Assembly: GCA_951799445.1 (NCBI GenBank)
Contig: OX637297.1
Span: forward strand, 14,012,001 to 14,076,000
Length of the DNA stretch: 64,000 nucleotides
Reading direction: 5' to 3'
DNA from: Pseudisothecium myosuroides
Lineage: Eukaryota; Streptophyta; Bryopsida; Hypnales; Lembophyllaceae
Part shown: positions 10,311 to 23,383 of the stretch, in pieces
How positions within the stretch are numbered: the stretch's first letter is position 1
How the letters are laid out: each line of letters opens with the position of its first letter
Made by a program: the position numbers and the translations under genes
Notes under the pieces: generated by a model
The model's input: the letters and a program-made list of their open reading frames with translations, nothing else
Told to the model about the DNA's origin: nothing
Databases searched by the model: none

Positions 10311-12247
10311 TTCACCTCGAATGAAGGTGAATCAAGAACCTCCAAAAATAAGTTTCAACTCAGAAGAAGGAAAAATAGCCTTCATGATGGTGTGGTATTC
10401 AATTAACATTTACTTTCATTGCCTTATACAAGATGAATTTTTTTCATGTATAAGTAAACTGATTAAAATCTATAATCGATATTTACCTCGAGTGGAGGTG
10501 AATTGATGAATTGACCTACTCTTATAGACCCCTAATTCATATTCACCTCGAGTGGAGGTGAAATGATGAATTGACCTACTCTTATAGACCCTTAATTCAT
10601 ATTCACCTTGAGTGGAGGTGAAATGATGAATTGACATTCTTTTATACCCATAATCAATATTCACCTCGAGTGGAGGTGAATTGATAAATTGACCTATTTT
10701 CAAATACCCATAATCGATATTCACCTCGAGTGAAGGTGAATTGATGAATTGACCTATTTTCAAATACCTATAATCAATATCCACCTCGAGTGGAGGTGAA
10801 TTGATGAATTGACTTGTTTTCAAGTTCCAATAATTGATATTCACCTCGAGTGGAGGTGAACTGATGAATTGACCTGTTCTTAGATACACATAATTGACAT
10901 TCACCTCGAGTAGAGGTGAATTGATGAATTGACCTCTTCTTATATACACATAATCAATATTCACCTCGACTAGAGGTGAATTGATGAATTGATCTATCGA
11001 TTATAAATCTAAAATCGATATTCACCTCGAGTGGAGGTGAACTGATGAATTGACCTGTTCTTAGATACCCATAATTGACATTCACCTCAAGTAGAGGTGA
11101 ATTGATGAATTGACCTCTTCTTATATACACATAATCAATATTCACCTCGACTGGAGGTGAATTGATGAATTGATCTATTGATTATAAATCTAAAATCAAT
11201 ATTCACCTCGACTGAAGGTGAATTGATGAATTGACCTGTTCTTAGATACCCATAATTGACATTCACCTCGATTAGAGGTGAATTGATGAATTGACCTCTT
11301 CTTATATACACATAATCAATATTCACCTCGACTGGAGGTGAATTGATGAATTGATCTATCGATTATAAATCTAAAATCGATATTCACCTCGAGTGAAGGT
11401 GAACTGATGAATTGACCTGTTCTTAGATACACATAATTGACATTCACCTCGAGTAGAGGTGAATTGATGAATTGACCTCTTCTTATATACACATAATCAA
11501 TATTCACCTCGACTAGAGGTGAATTGATGAATTGATCTATCGATTATAAATCTAAAATTGATATTCACCTCGAGTGGAGGTGAACTGATGAATTGACCTG
11601 TTCTTAGATACACATAATTGACATTCACCTCGAGTAGAGGTGAATTGATGAATTGACCTCTTCTTATATACACATAATCAATATTCACCTCGACTGGAGG
11701 TGAATTGATGAATTGATCTATCGATTATAAATCTAAAATCGATATTCACCTCGAGTGGAGGTGAATTGATGAATTGACCTGTTCTTAGATACCCATAATT
11801 GACATTCACCTCGATTAGAGGTGAATTGATGAATTGACCTCTTCTTATATACACATAATCAATATTCACCTCGACTGGAGGTGAATTGATGAATTGATCT
11901 ATTGATTATAAATCTATAATCGATATTCACCTCGACTGAAGGTGAATTGATGAATTGACCTGTTCATAGATATCTATAACTGATATTCACCTCGATTAGA
12001 GGTGAATTGATGAATTGACCTCTTTTTATATGCACATAATCAATATTCACCTCGACTGGAGGTGAATTGATGAATTGACATATCGATTATAAATCTATAA
12101 TCCATATTCACCTCGATTGAAGGTTAATTGATGAATTGACCTATTCTTATATACCCATAATTGACATTCACCTCGAGTAGAGGTGAATTGATGAATTGAC
12201 CTCTTCTTATATTCACATAATCAATATTCACCTCCAGTCGAGGTGAA
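10311..12247. repeat. Palindrome array: about 31 copies, 60-bp monomers, 181-bp higher-order repeat
   Basis: The core is a 21-bp near-perfect palindrome: arms TTCACCTC and GAGGTGAA around five variable bases. I count about 31 copies, at 10311, 10482, 10542, 10602, 10660 and then every 60-61 bp to 12227. From 10861 on, three spacer types follow in fixed order (GACCTGTTCTTAGATA; GACCTCTTCTTATATA; GATCTATCGATTATAA), making a 181-bp higher-order unit repeated about seven times. Each palindrome is followed by TTGATGAATTGA. Repeated 63-codon minus frames across the array are by-products of the periodicity. The same palindrome forms a second array at 23.4-24.2 kb and lies singly in two introns of the 24.4-28.3 kb gene, and I saw it nowhere else in the window. 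Confidence 0.95.
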
Positions 12248-14354
12248 TTGATGAATTGACCTATTCTTAGATAACCAATTTGTGATTAAGTAATTCCACT
12301 CTATCTCATTTATGGACTTTGAAAACCTTCTCTCATCTTGTTTTCCAATCAGAATATAAAGTAGTACATTCAGGTCGACTATGAATTCATATTGTTTGTA
12401 GCAAATTCCATTCAAATGAAGAATTACAACTACACCACTTGCAATGTTCACCCTTCACTGTAGGAGGTGCTACAACCTGCTGTCACTTACTAACAAGATC
12501 CAATACAAACAACTACACTAATAACAGGAATCATAATGGGGTGCAATTTTCCTTGCAATTATCAGTCAATAAAACAATTGAAACCATCAATTCCAATGTA
12601 GACGCATGCCTCCTTGAACTCCTCGGCGTAATCTTCAGAGTTAATAATAGAGCAGTGTACACACAAGTTCGAAAAAATCGGTCAATCTCTTAAAATCTCT
12701 CTTTATACAAAATCATTTGAACAAGTACAAGTGACAACAATTGAGACCAAACTGTTGCAGGAAATACAATTGAACACAAAATTGTCCATTACGATTGCAC
12801 AATTTCCGCTATTCAAGCTACATCTGCGGTCAATTGCCTCACACATTCTGGACTGCAATTCAATAATCCGAAAGACGAATGGTCTTCAATTGAACAACTC
12901 AGTGCATGCAATACAATTCTATTTTCGATTCTACTTTTTAAGATTTAGGATTTTCTAATTCACTATACTTTGTCATCACTACAACAACGATCAGCACAGT
13001 GAAATTCACTGTCTACATACTAAATTATAAGTTGAAAGACTTCAATTCAGGAATGTTGTCTCCACAAAACATTCTCAAAGGCATGTGAGCAGAATCTGTA
13101 CCTTTACTATTACCTCTTCTATCTCAGATGGCACTACTATACTACAATAACAATGCGAACGCCTAAATCCTAAAGCCGCACCAGTTGAGAATCACCGAAG
13201 AAAAAAAAAATCAGAACTAGAAATCCAAGAATTGGACATAGCTTTTCTACACTTGCACTGAATTGAAGATAACTAGCAGCGTTACATCTTGATTACGAAC
13301 CAAAATCACAACCATTGACAGGTTGAATGATGCGACGATGTTTCCATGGAGTCCACACAAGCAAGAGAAAAGATAGAGCATATTGCACAATACAAAGAGT
13401 ATCAAATTCAAATCAAAGGGATACGTCATACTTCCATAGAAATTGCCTGACTCCTTCGATCGTAACCTCAACACGATATGAAGCTCGTAGCAAGCGCCGC
13501 AGCACAACTTGAACAAGCACCGGACTCGACCACTTGCCCACCAGTACTCAAAAGTTTAATCACAAACACTTGAAATAGCACCGGACTCGACCACTTGCCC
13601 ACCGGTACTCAAAAGTTTAATCGCAAACACTCATAAGAACAATATTCGCACATCTCAGGCGCAAGAGCAAAGAGACCTCACAGGAGCAGACAAACAAACT
13701 TCGTCCAAAAATTTGGAATGGCCGCAACAATAATCATTGAGGCGGGAAATTTTGGGAGGGAAGTGCGTTTCCAAACTTGAAACGGTTCTCCTCAAATCTA
13801 GTGCGCTTACAACGGAAGAATGACAGATCCTTCTCCACCTGCAAAATCAAATTCCATTTACTACTTCAAAGGCATTTATGTTGCCGTCACTTTATTCCAC
13901 CGTCTCTAAACTTGCAGGTAGGCGACAGAAATGGGAAAAGTTCACGTTCACCTACTTGAGTTTATGAGAGGCTCAGTCCTCGTCAGGGAATTTTAGGAAT
14001 ACAAGGTTCAGGAGTTAGGATCCACGTGCACATATTTTAAGTAGGATAATTTGCACATTATGCACCTGACATGGCTAAGGCCTACCCTTTACATAGCTCA
14101 TCCCATTCAACCTCATTCCATTTGGCTATTTAAAACACATCCAATGAAATTGGATCTAGTCCTCAAATCAAGGTTCCAAAAACCTTACATTAGGTATTAC
14201 ATTTGGAGCAAATTATCAATGGAAATTGATGAAATTATCTTCATAATTATGGATTTTTTTGCCGTATATTCTTCTTCCTAAATTGGACGACAATTCGAAT
14301 TGCCAGCAAACTTTGGAGCAATAACGCTCTATCCATACCATAAGAGAGGCTACT
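12248..14354. other. Spacer with no recognised gene; one 61-bp direct duplication
   Basis: Mixed AT-rich sequence with only short chance frames on both strands. A 61-bp unit beginning near GCACCGGACTCGACC is present twice in tandem with few changes (about 13508-13568 and 13569-13629). I see no domain-bearing protein. Confidence 0.5.
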
Positions 14355-14395
14355 GGGTTTAGGGTTTAGGGTTTAGGGTTTAGGATTTAGGGTTT
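14355..14395 (+). repeat. Interstitial plant telomere-type repeat (about six units)
   Basis: Nearly six GGGTTTA units in tandem, one with a single change (GGATTTA). This is the plant telomere repeat at an internal site, longer than a usual promoter telo-box. It may mark repair of a break with telomere sequence, or an old insertion. Confidence 0.9.
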
Positions 14396-16244
14396 GAATG
14401 TGGCAACAACACAAGGCAGAGTAGTATCTATTAAAACTAAAGAAGGGCACCTAGAGTGATTTTATAGGAATTACTCTACAAAAGAAGCAACTACTTCTTC
14501 AATACTTATGTGATACTTGGATCACACTTAAGTGATATTTATTGACTGAAATAAATATCAGAAGTAAATGATACATACTTAGATGAAATTCAATATTAGT
14601 TTTAAAAAATAATTGTGATTTGATCATTTTGAATTAAGTAAATTAAAGTTTTTTTCAGCGGTTCAGGGTTATATAACTAGCCAAAAATCATGCATAAAAA
14701 AACATTAAATATTGTAAATGAAAATTTAGCACACACACAAAAAATTCATCAAATTTTACAATGAATGCTCTTTATTTTACCCTTTCTGATGTTAGAATAT
14801 GACTTTGTACTATATAAGTCTCAAACCATATAGAAATGACATGTTTGTATTTTGAAGGAGAGTCGTTCAATTTCTTTAGAATTGAGAGCACAAAGTTAGG
14901 GGTACTAATTTTTACTTCTCAATACATCAAAGTAACTAATTCTTTATTTATATCTATGCCTTTCTAAGGTAATGAGACTAAAGTAAAGATGAAAGGTGGC
15001 ACATCTTTGGTTAATATTTAATTATTTCCAAAAAGTTTGATTAGATAAAATCTAAAAGTAAAAATATGACTCAAGGTGGGATTTTTTTATGCATTGGAAT
15101 TTACAAAACAATGTAATTTTCTAGGGATTATTTTGTGTTCAATCTATCCCATATGTACATTATTAATCATGATTCTAATTTTTTAATAGGATATTTTTAG
15201 CATAAAAGTATAACATTAATTTAATTGGTCATAAGAGAAAAGAAATAAAGACTACAATTTTGTAGTATTAAATTTCTTTTCAAGGTTGAGAAGTCTATAA
15301 ATTCAAACTAAGTAATTGAATTATTTATAACAATAAAAAATTCATTCATATTTTTTATAATTTCATGTTGAAAGAATATATTAGGTTACTGGAGTTCAAC
15401 TAGTATAATGTGCTGTAAAAATTATCTTTAACCGCTTTCATATTAAATGCAATCTCCAAGAATTCTTTAATCCTTCTAGGGGGGGTCACACAATTGCCTT
15501 GTTGTAGATTGCTTCTCTTAGTATTTGAAGATTCACTATTTGTGCATAAATATACAAAGAAATTAAAATAGAATCAAAGATACTTTTGTATCCCACATGG
15601 GGGGGTTATACAGAAAAACTTAGCAAACTATATGCAGCATGATATAGGGAGGTATTAATTCACAACATCTAAAATTTAGAAATAACTTAGAGATAATATA
15701 TGGTATACTAAATCATATGCACTCAATTATAAATAAGATATATAGGTAAGTAATACTACGTATTCAAAAAATTGCACCCAATGTAGGATACAAGCTATAG
15801 ATGCTAGAAATTTTTTGTTACTATGTTCAATTTATGGAACTGCTGATCCATTTAGGGGATGAAGACATATTGGTACTGGTCAAATTTGGATGGACGATTT
15901 TGCCCACTACTATCCGTTGCCTGCGACGTGCCAACTTTAGGGTGGTCAGGATTTTGGGTGCAACTGAACTGGTTTGGGGATTCCTGTACATATTGTAGTA
16001 TTTGCATACTGTAGTGCATATTGTATTGCATACTGTATTATTCACATATTATAGTACATGATTTGTGTCTGTGGCTTTTAATTTTTTAAACATGCTTACC
16101 TTATCAATTTAAATTTGTGAACTTTCAGTGCGAATTTCAAGGTTCTTCATCTGATGTTGTTTCAACTGGCTGGTTACTTCTTTAGGAAGTGCGAGCTAAG
16201 TAGTGAATGGAAAACAACAGGAATTTTGTTGCAACCAATTTGAA
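14396..16244. other. AT-rich spacer
   Basis: Very AT-rich with no protein-like frame on either strand. Near 15.97-16.05 kb there is a short degenerate repeat of CATACTGTA/GCATATTGTA words. Two G runs (near 15480 and 15600) are the only notable local features. Confidence 0.5.
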
Positions 16245-16545
16245 GTAGTTTATGGTTATTTTTCCTTTCCATTTTTTGGGGTCTTAACGTAGTCTACAAT
16301 TACTTTTTTTTCTTATATTTTTGGACTCAAGGTAGTTTACATTTTCTTTTCCATCCCATTTTTTTTGGGCTAAAGGTAGTTTATGGTTTTTGTCCTTCCC
16401 ATTTTTTTGGTGATTAAGGTAGTTTACAATTTTTTTCCCTTCCCATTCTTTTGGACTGATGGTAGTTACATTTTCCTTACCTTCCAATTTTATAACGCTT
16501 TAGGTAGTTTTTGATATTTGTTTCAGTTCCAATTTCTTATGGATT
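16245..16545. repeat. 43-bp minisatellite, about seven copies
   Basis: Units starting GTAGTTTA begin at 16245, 16289, 16332, 16376, 16419, 16462 and 16504, a 42-44 bp period. Each unit has a pyrimidine-rich middle with CCTTCCCATTTTTTTGG. The minus frame across it is a repeat by-product. Confidence 0.85.
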
Positions 16546-18890
16546 TTTAATATTTGAATAATGTGGCAAGCATTGCAGTAGTTCCAACCTCGGAAAACTA
16601 AAATTACTTAAGTTTCTAAAATTTTATATATACTAATTGTTTGAATAGAAGTCTTCAAAGAAATAGACAATTTTATTCGATGCTTTCAGTTCTTGGAAAG
16701 TAATACACATTCATAACAATAAAATATAAAGTAGACTTTCTTAAATTTTTTGAAAACGAGGACCTACCTAGCACTGATTAGTGCCAACAAATGTCTATAA
16801 ATATGTATAAGAGGCCATGAAAAGATTGCATTTGATTTTCTCCAGTTCCAAATGTATATGACTGAGGTAGATATATAGGTTCAAACCACAGTAATAGGAG
16901 CTAGTATTAGACATTATTGAGGTGCTCATGCAGGTTCTTATTGGAATATTCTAACAAAAATTGTTGCTTATTCATCTAAAATAATCCTGAATTGGATGAA
17001 TTAAAGAACCATTAATATGGATGACTGAATGAGTGTTGACAACTAAATTTTTTTATTGAAACTTAGAAACTTAACATAGTTATTTTCTTTTGTATTATGT
17101 CAAATAACCGTAAGTTAAGAACAAAGTACTACAAAAAGATTTCATGTTTTAAGGCATATTCAACAATTAGAACAAAGATTCTTTAAAAAAAGCAGTGGTT
17201 ATGCCAAAATCATCTCCTATAAATTTGTTGGGACCCTATAGGCTTTTTATTATAGTCAATGATTGAGTGCTTTCTACCTGAAAGTATGCCTTACTAAGAA
17301 AATCGATCAATTTGACCCTAAACCAAAAAAATCACAAGAATTAGAATTATAAATTGAGAAGTTTATCTTTCTCATTGAGAATACTCCGTACTATTGTATG
17401 TAAATGGCAACTTGATTCATCCCATTAATTTTGGACTAGTGATGAAAAAATTATGGAGTGTTTTATTTATCAAGCATTCTCATCATCTTCTTCAAAAAAT
17501 AACTCATGATTCATTATTGAACTCCATTTTCACATTTTTGTAAGAAAAGAAGTTGCATATGGATGAGGTTGCTAGCTAAAACAATGTCTTTGTTGCAATT
17601 AGTGTATTTGAATTCCATCTTACAAGTATTGAAGATTTCATATTTTCCTTCACTGTGGTATTTCATATGGAGTATTTGCTTCAACATTTCAATTTCTTGA
17701 CGAATTAAAATGAAGTGTGCTTTTAAAACAAAAATGTAGACCCTCAACTGACGTCTTGAACACAATTTTTTTATTCAATACCTATAGTGCAAAATCTTTT
17801 TAGTTAAATAGATTCAAAGTAAAAAAATCAAATCACGGAAGGTTCCCTCAAAATTGGCATTCTTTACTTTGAATACAAAGATCTTGCTAAACATGTGGGA
17901 GAAGTTTTTTAAATTTCTACCACACATCCTTTTACTTGTGTACTGCAAGATTGAAGAATGTAAAACATTAATCAAATTTGTAAAGCTTATAAAGGAAAAG
18001 TGTCACAAAATCTGAATCATTTCATTGGAATACAATGGAACACCTAATTTAGTTGCATTTTGGCAATCATTACCCAATGAATTGAATAAATGTCTACAAT
18101 GTTACAATGCGCATTGTTGATTGTCAATTCAACGTTTGGTTTCAAGTTCATGATTATTTTGCATTACATGAAAACACCTAATTTAGTTGCAACTATAACA
18201 TAAAGGGTACTAGAAGTTAAAGCATAAATTACATACAACTGCATTCTTGTGATAACATGAAATATGAAATGGCCATTTATAAACTATAAATTTTTTTATG
18301 AATATGTATACTTTATTACGCAACAATATGTCCATTATAACCTCTAAATATGATATTTATTGTTTTTAGAATAAAATCATTCAATTAAACCCTTCATGTT
18401 GGGTACTACCTCAAAATCTCAAAATAGCATTCATTATCTTGAAGGCCATCTCATCATCTACATAAAAGCTTCTAGAAAGGTTAATTATAGAGGGCAATGA
18501 TCAACGCATTTAAAAGTTACCTTGTGTAAAATTTTGACGATTTCTTTTGAACTTCATCTTGAAGTATACCATTCTTTGCAAACATCAAAAATCACAAGCT
18601 TTTTTTTTTCTATTTGTTAAAAATATTAATATATATAAAAATATGGGTTGAGAAAAATGTCTAAAACTGTAAAATTGAGAAGATTAATATAAAATGCAAC
18701 TTCAAAGAAAAAAATGAAGCTGACAATGAAACATAATTTGGAAAATGTGATGTATACATTACATTTAGGTACCGGTAATTGTTTAAATCAAATCCTACAC
18801 TAACCAATTTTGGTAAATAGAATTAAAAAAAAATATTCAATAGAATTATTCAAATAGTTCTATAATATTCACGTTCAACATCTCTTTTTT
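16546..18890. other. AT-rich spacer with traces of dispersed repeats
   Basis: No gene seen. The stretch near 17575-17640 (words such as TTGCAATTAGTG and AATTCCATCT) recurs in diverged form near 59305-59335, which shows dispersed repeat content. Confidence 0.45.
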
Positions 18891-19325
18891 AATTTAAACT
18901 TCAAAAATGTTGAGAACATAGTATAGTGTAGCATGTCTAAGTTTTGTGTCAAAATCTTCTAAATCAAATTTTTCTATGCAAAATAAATTACTTTGTATGA
19001 AAAACGAAGTTCTAAATTGTTTTGAATTTTTTTATTGTGAAACAGATTTCAAGTCTTTTTATCCTCTTGTCACATATCAAATTTGTCACCAAAAAAATAT
19101 GAAAATAAAGGGCATATTTTACATAATTCAAACCAGTTCATGTCTTTTCAAAATATACTCTACAATTTTTTAAATGAATTTTATTGTCATTTTTTCTTAC
19201 AATTGTAGTGCATCTGAGGCGTATTTCCACAAGCCTTGAATATTAGAAAATGAAGATTTTAAATGAGCACCCTTGCACAACATCTTGAATACAATGATCA
19301 AAATTATTCACATAGAATTGAATAA
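18890..19325. repeat. Dispersed repeat, copy 1 (diverged)
   Basis: This matches 20.38-20.70 kb in order and spacing: a CATATCAAATTTG-type segment, then AAATATGAAAATAAAGGGC, then ACTCTACAATTTTTTAAATG, then TGCATCTGAGGCGTATTTCC, then a CACCCTTGCACAAC-type end. It is noncoding. It belongs to a repeat family with copies at 20.15-20.74 kb and 60.06-60.57 kb. Confidence 0.6.
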
Positions 19326-19334
19326 ATTTATATT

Positions 19335-20060
19335 AGTGTGCCCTGTACCGTTGCCACAATGCAAAAAATAAAAATAAAAGTATTTTTCTATTTTTTGATT
19401 CAATAAAAACTTCAAAATTCAATAACTTTCTCATCGTAGGTTCCCCTGCTATGAAACAATCCCTGTGCACTCTTCCTAGCCAAGGGCTTTTTGACAATAC
19501 CAAGCACGCCCTTGGGGAATACACGGTCCGGGAGATCTCAATGTAACAAACAAACAAATAAAACAAAACAAACAAAACAAACAAAACAAACAGCCAAATT
19601 TAAGGTATGGACTTGTGCTGCTGCCACAATCAAAAAATAAATAAAAGCCATTTTAAAACCAAAAATAATTCAAAAATCCATAATTTTCCCAGGATAGGTC
19701 CAAACTCCACAAAGCAAAGTGTACCCTGTGCTGTTGCTACAGCCAAAAAGTAATTTTCTAATTTTTTTATTCAATAAGTACTTTGAAATTCAATGATTTT
19801 TCCATTGTAGATCCAAACGCCACAAAACCAAGTGTAGCCCTATGCCGTTGCCACAGCCGAAAAAAATTAAAAGTTGTTTTAAAAAAATAAATAATATAAA
19901 AGTAAAAATCATTTAGAAAACAAAAAATAACTCAAAAATCCATAACTTTTACATCGCCGAGGGCTTTCCGACGGTACCAAGCACGCCCCCGGGGGACGCA
20001 CTGTCCGGGAGATCCCAACGTGACAAACAAAACAAAACAAAAGAAACAAACAGCCTCTCT
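19335..20060. repeat. Noncoding repeat with a duplicated GC-rich block and AAAC-rich tails
   Basis: A block with ACCAAGCACGCCC, then GTCCGGGAGAT, occurs at about 19478-19545 and again at about 19960-20025, each followed by an AAAC-type microsatellite and CAGCC. Between them CCCTGTGCTGTTGCTACAG-type segments repeat three or four times. This looks like the noncoding part of a retroelement or satellite, not a gene. Confidence 0.6.
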
Positions 20061-20129
20061 TTAGGTATGGATTTTTTAAAAGTAGATGATGTCACAAAGT
20101 ACCCAAAAGCATGATTTCTAAGGGTCACC

Positions 20130-20745
20130 AATTCGGCGTTGATTGTTTAACCCCTAAATGCCCAAGGCCTGTTTTGGGCTTCCTGGATTTTGCTCTAAAT
20201 TGAACAAAATGCCAACAATTTGATGAGTTGTATCAATTTTTTTGGAATTGTAACCGTACAAATTCAAACTAGACATATTAGAGATCTCATAGGAAAAGAA
20301 AACACAACGATATCACTTATGGAGTGAAAGGTTATAATGTTTGACCATGAGGGTGCTAAAACTGCAAAAATCTTTCAATCTTCTTTACATGAGTCAAATC
20401 TAAAAAGTTGGTGATCAAATAAATATGAGGTTAAAGGGCCTAACTTGTATAACCCTGATCAATTTATGGCTTCTTAAAATCTACTCCACAATTTTTTTAA
20501 ATGAATTTTGAATGTGATTTTTTCTCCAAGATCTAGTGTATTTGAGGCTCATTTCCAAGAGCTCTCAACACTACGGGAAGTCAAGATTGCAATGGGTACC
20601 CTTGTATAGAAATTTGAATAGAAAAATCACTATCATTTATTTTCAAGATCGGATTTTTGGTGCTAAAATTAGACTTCAAAAAGAACTTTCTAAAAATATA
20701 AACTACTAAAAATAGCAACTTGGTTAGGTTTTATTTAACTTCAAA
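20130..20745. repeat. Dispersed repeat, copy 2; empty-site relative of a MITE insertion
   Basis: From TTTAACCCCTAAATGCCC through AACCGTACAAATTC and CACAACGATATCACTTATGG to a GTATAACCCTGATC segment, this copy matches 60.06-60.57 kb in the same order. The 60-kb copy has an extra 132-bp MITE; here the matching place (about 20180-20190) is uninterrupted. The right half matches 18.9-19.3 kb. Confidence 0.75.
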
Positions 20746-21089
20746 ATTTTGCAAACACCAGATTTGGGTGCCTTGGGCATTTAGTGGTTAAAGAGTATGT
20801 TTGTTGTCCACTAAGGTAGGAGGCTTGCACTATGATTGGGCATTTTGAACTGAACATGACACAGAGGTACATTTTGCTTTCTTTAATGTACCAAAATGTA
20901 CAGAAGGTGTACATTCTAGGAAGTGGTCGCTTTTAGAGCCATATGGCATTTCAACTTCAAAATTTTATAGTTAATTCCACAAACGTCCAAATAATATGAA
21001 ACAACTTGGATTACATGTCATTTCTTATTGTCTTTCAAGGAAAATTAAGAAAATTAAATATTTTAACCTCTCTGGACAAAATTCAGTTT

Positions 21090-22090
21090 TCACTGCTAGC
21101 TTCATGATCACTATGAGCGCTGAGCGGGTCGGGATTGAAGTCTGACTGCTTCGTGATCACTGTAAGTATTGAATAGGGGTTAACATAGGAGTACCAATCT
21201 GGAAGAGCAGTTGACGAGAATTTGAAGATCTTGGATGTCGACGTCACCACTGAGGTCACGGCTTGGGTCGGGATTGAAGTCTGACTGCGGTCCGGGGGTA
21301 ACTCTCCTTATCTTCTGTGGCTCCTACTCCTCCTAGGGTTTCTGGCTTTTGGTTTCCCGGGCTTTGCCTTCATCGAGGTTTAGAAAGTACCGCACTCTCA
21401 AAAACTTCGTGCGGGCGCGTACCGAGATTTTTTTGGGAGTTCTCCTGCGTTGGCTGGGCGTAGGACGTGTAGTTTAGTTTTTCATTGCGAGTGTTGGGGT
21501 TTGCAGTATCCTTCTAGCTAGTTTCTCCTGCATGACTGCTGCCACCTTTTGCGTGGTTCCCTGTCGCGGAGAAGACCAACGAGGACTGGACGAAGTGGGC
21601 TCGTGAAGTTGCGCTGCTGCTACTGATTTTTGTTGGGGCGCCTGCAAGCACGTCGTGGAGCGCAAGGTGATTTTCACGGACATCCCTACAAGCACGTCGT
21701 GGAGCGCAAGCAGCCAGGTGATTTTCTAGAACTTTGTCGTTGTTATTGCTTTGTTTTCTCTCGGTCTGCTTTTGTAGGCTCTGTCGACTTTGGTTGAGTC
21801 TTGGTAGTTTCTTTGTGGACTTGATAGCGGTGGGCGTGGACGTGAGTTTCGGGTGAGTTTCGGGTGAGATCTTTGGTTGGGGTGAGCTTCGGGTAATGCG
21901 GCGCGTGTTGTAAGTTTCGTTTTGGTTGTTGTTTTGACTTACTCTTCTTTTGCGGTAGGAAGTGCTAGCTGTCTCTGTAATTATTGTCCGCTTGCTTCAG
22001 TTTCAGAAGGAGCTCACATGCCCTATTTTCCTTATCGTGCCTGCTCACTGTGCTAGGGTTTCGGATTAATTTTGGCTAGATCGGCGATTT
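21090..22090. other. GC-richer segment with short direct repeats, possible promoter or 5' leader relic
   Basis: Base composition rises sharply here. GGGTCGGGATTGAAGTCTGA occurs twice (near 21127 and 21267), and CAAGCACGTCGTGGAGCGCA twice (near 21647 and 21690). CCTAGGGTTTCTGG near 21335 is a plant telo-box-like leader element. No domain-bearing frame follows on either strand. It may be the 5' region of a truncated retroelement or gene fragment; I cannot decide. Confidence 0.4.
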
Positions 22091-22224
22091 CTAGGCAATT
22101 TCTAGGTTGATCGACTGTTTTGAAATGATTTGTGATTTCTAGGTTTATCGTGGATTAAATGTTTCCTAATTTTAAGCTCGATCAGTCCAGTGTTCATACC
22201 CGAACCGATCAGAGTAGTACCTTC

Positions 22225-23105
22225 CGATGAACTGATCGACTGAGCAAGAAAACCGATCGACTGAGCAAGAATTTTTTGTAATTTTGATGATGAATTGATC
22301 ACCGATCGACTGAGTAAGAATTTTTTTGGATTTCGGTGATGAACTGATCAACAATCGATTGAGCTAGAATTTTTTGTAATTTTTTTTGAAATTTTGTGAT
22401 GAACTGATCACCGATGACTGAGTTAGAATTTTTTTTAATCTTGTTGATGAACTCATCACCAATCAACTGAGCTAGAATGTTTTTGAATTTCGGTGATGAA
22501 CTCATTACCAATCGACTGAGCTAGAAGTTTTTTTGAAATTTTGTGATGAACTGATCACCGATCGACTAAGCTAGAATTTTTTTTAAATTTGGTGATGAAC
22601 TGATCACCGATCGACAAGGCAAGAATTTTTTTGAATTTTCGTGATGAATTGATTACCGATCGACTGAGCAAGAATTTTTTTGGATTTCGGTGATGAACTG
22701 ATCAACAATCGATTGAGCTAGAATTTTTTTTTTTTTTTTTGAAATTTCGTGATGAACTGATCACCGATGACTGAGTTAGAATTTTTTTTAATCTTGTTGA
22801 TGAACTCATCACCAATCAACTGAGCTAGAATGTTTTTGAATTTTGGTGATGAACTCATCACCAATCGATTGAGCTAGAAGTTTTTTTGAAATTTTGTGAT
22901 GAACTGATCACCGATCGACTAAGCTAGAATTTTTTTTAAATTTGGTGATGAACTGATCACCGATCGACAAGGCAAGAATTTTTTTTAATTTTCGTGATGA
23001 ATTGATCATCCATCGACTGAGCAAGAATTTTTTTGAAATTTCGTGATGAATTGATCACCCATTGATTGAGCAAGAATTTTTTTGAATTTTGGTGATGAAC
23101 TGGAG
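22225..23105. repeat. 50-bp tandem repeat with a 354-bp higher-order unit
   Basis: About 17 degenerate monomers of about 50 bp, each with GATGAACTGATCACCGATCG (or a variant), then ACTGAGC and a T-rich run. A run of about seven monomers is itself duplicated: GGATTTCGGTGATGAACTG occurs at 22328 and 22682, a 354-bp period. The core holds TGATCA and CGATCG, both palindromic. This array lies directly before the second copy of the 21-bp palindrome array. Confidence 0.85.
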
Positions 23106-23383
23106 GCAGCTCGTTCACCGAATTGGAGCAAGGATGTTTGTGAATTCAAACTCAAGGAAGCTCACTGTGCATTTCAATGATTTCCGAGGCGCTTTTTAAA
23201 TTGAATCATTGTGAACAATTTTGCTTTAGGACCATGAGTATACCATTTCAAATCTAGAGTTCAAAATTAGGTTCCAATGAGTACTCTACATTTTGTCTTC
23301 TTAGTTTGTTCTCCAATAAATTCCCTTACATAAAATAATTTTCTCCCTTCTAGTCTACTTCTAGAAGAAGGATCCCAACTCAA

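Noticed and set aside
10954..11869. Five repeated 63-codon minus-strand frames
   Set aside because: They recur every 181 bp exactly with the higher-order repeat, so they are by-products of the array and not genes.
10311..12247. CRISPR-like look: regular palindromic repeats with about 39-bp spacers
   Set aside because: The spacers are themselves repeated in a three-step cycle, there are no cas genes, and the DNA is eukaryotic.
5536..14395. Chromosome end or telomere
   Set aside because: The TTTAGGG-type runs are only three and six units and are flanked by ordinary DNA on both sides.
22102..22511. Minus frames of 60-70 codons
   Set aside because: They follow the 50-bp tandem repeat and are periodic.
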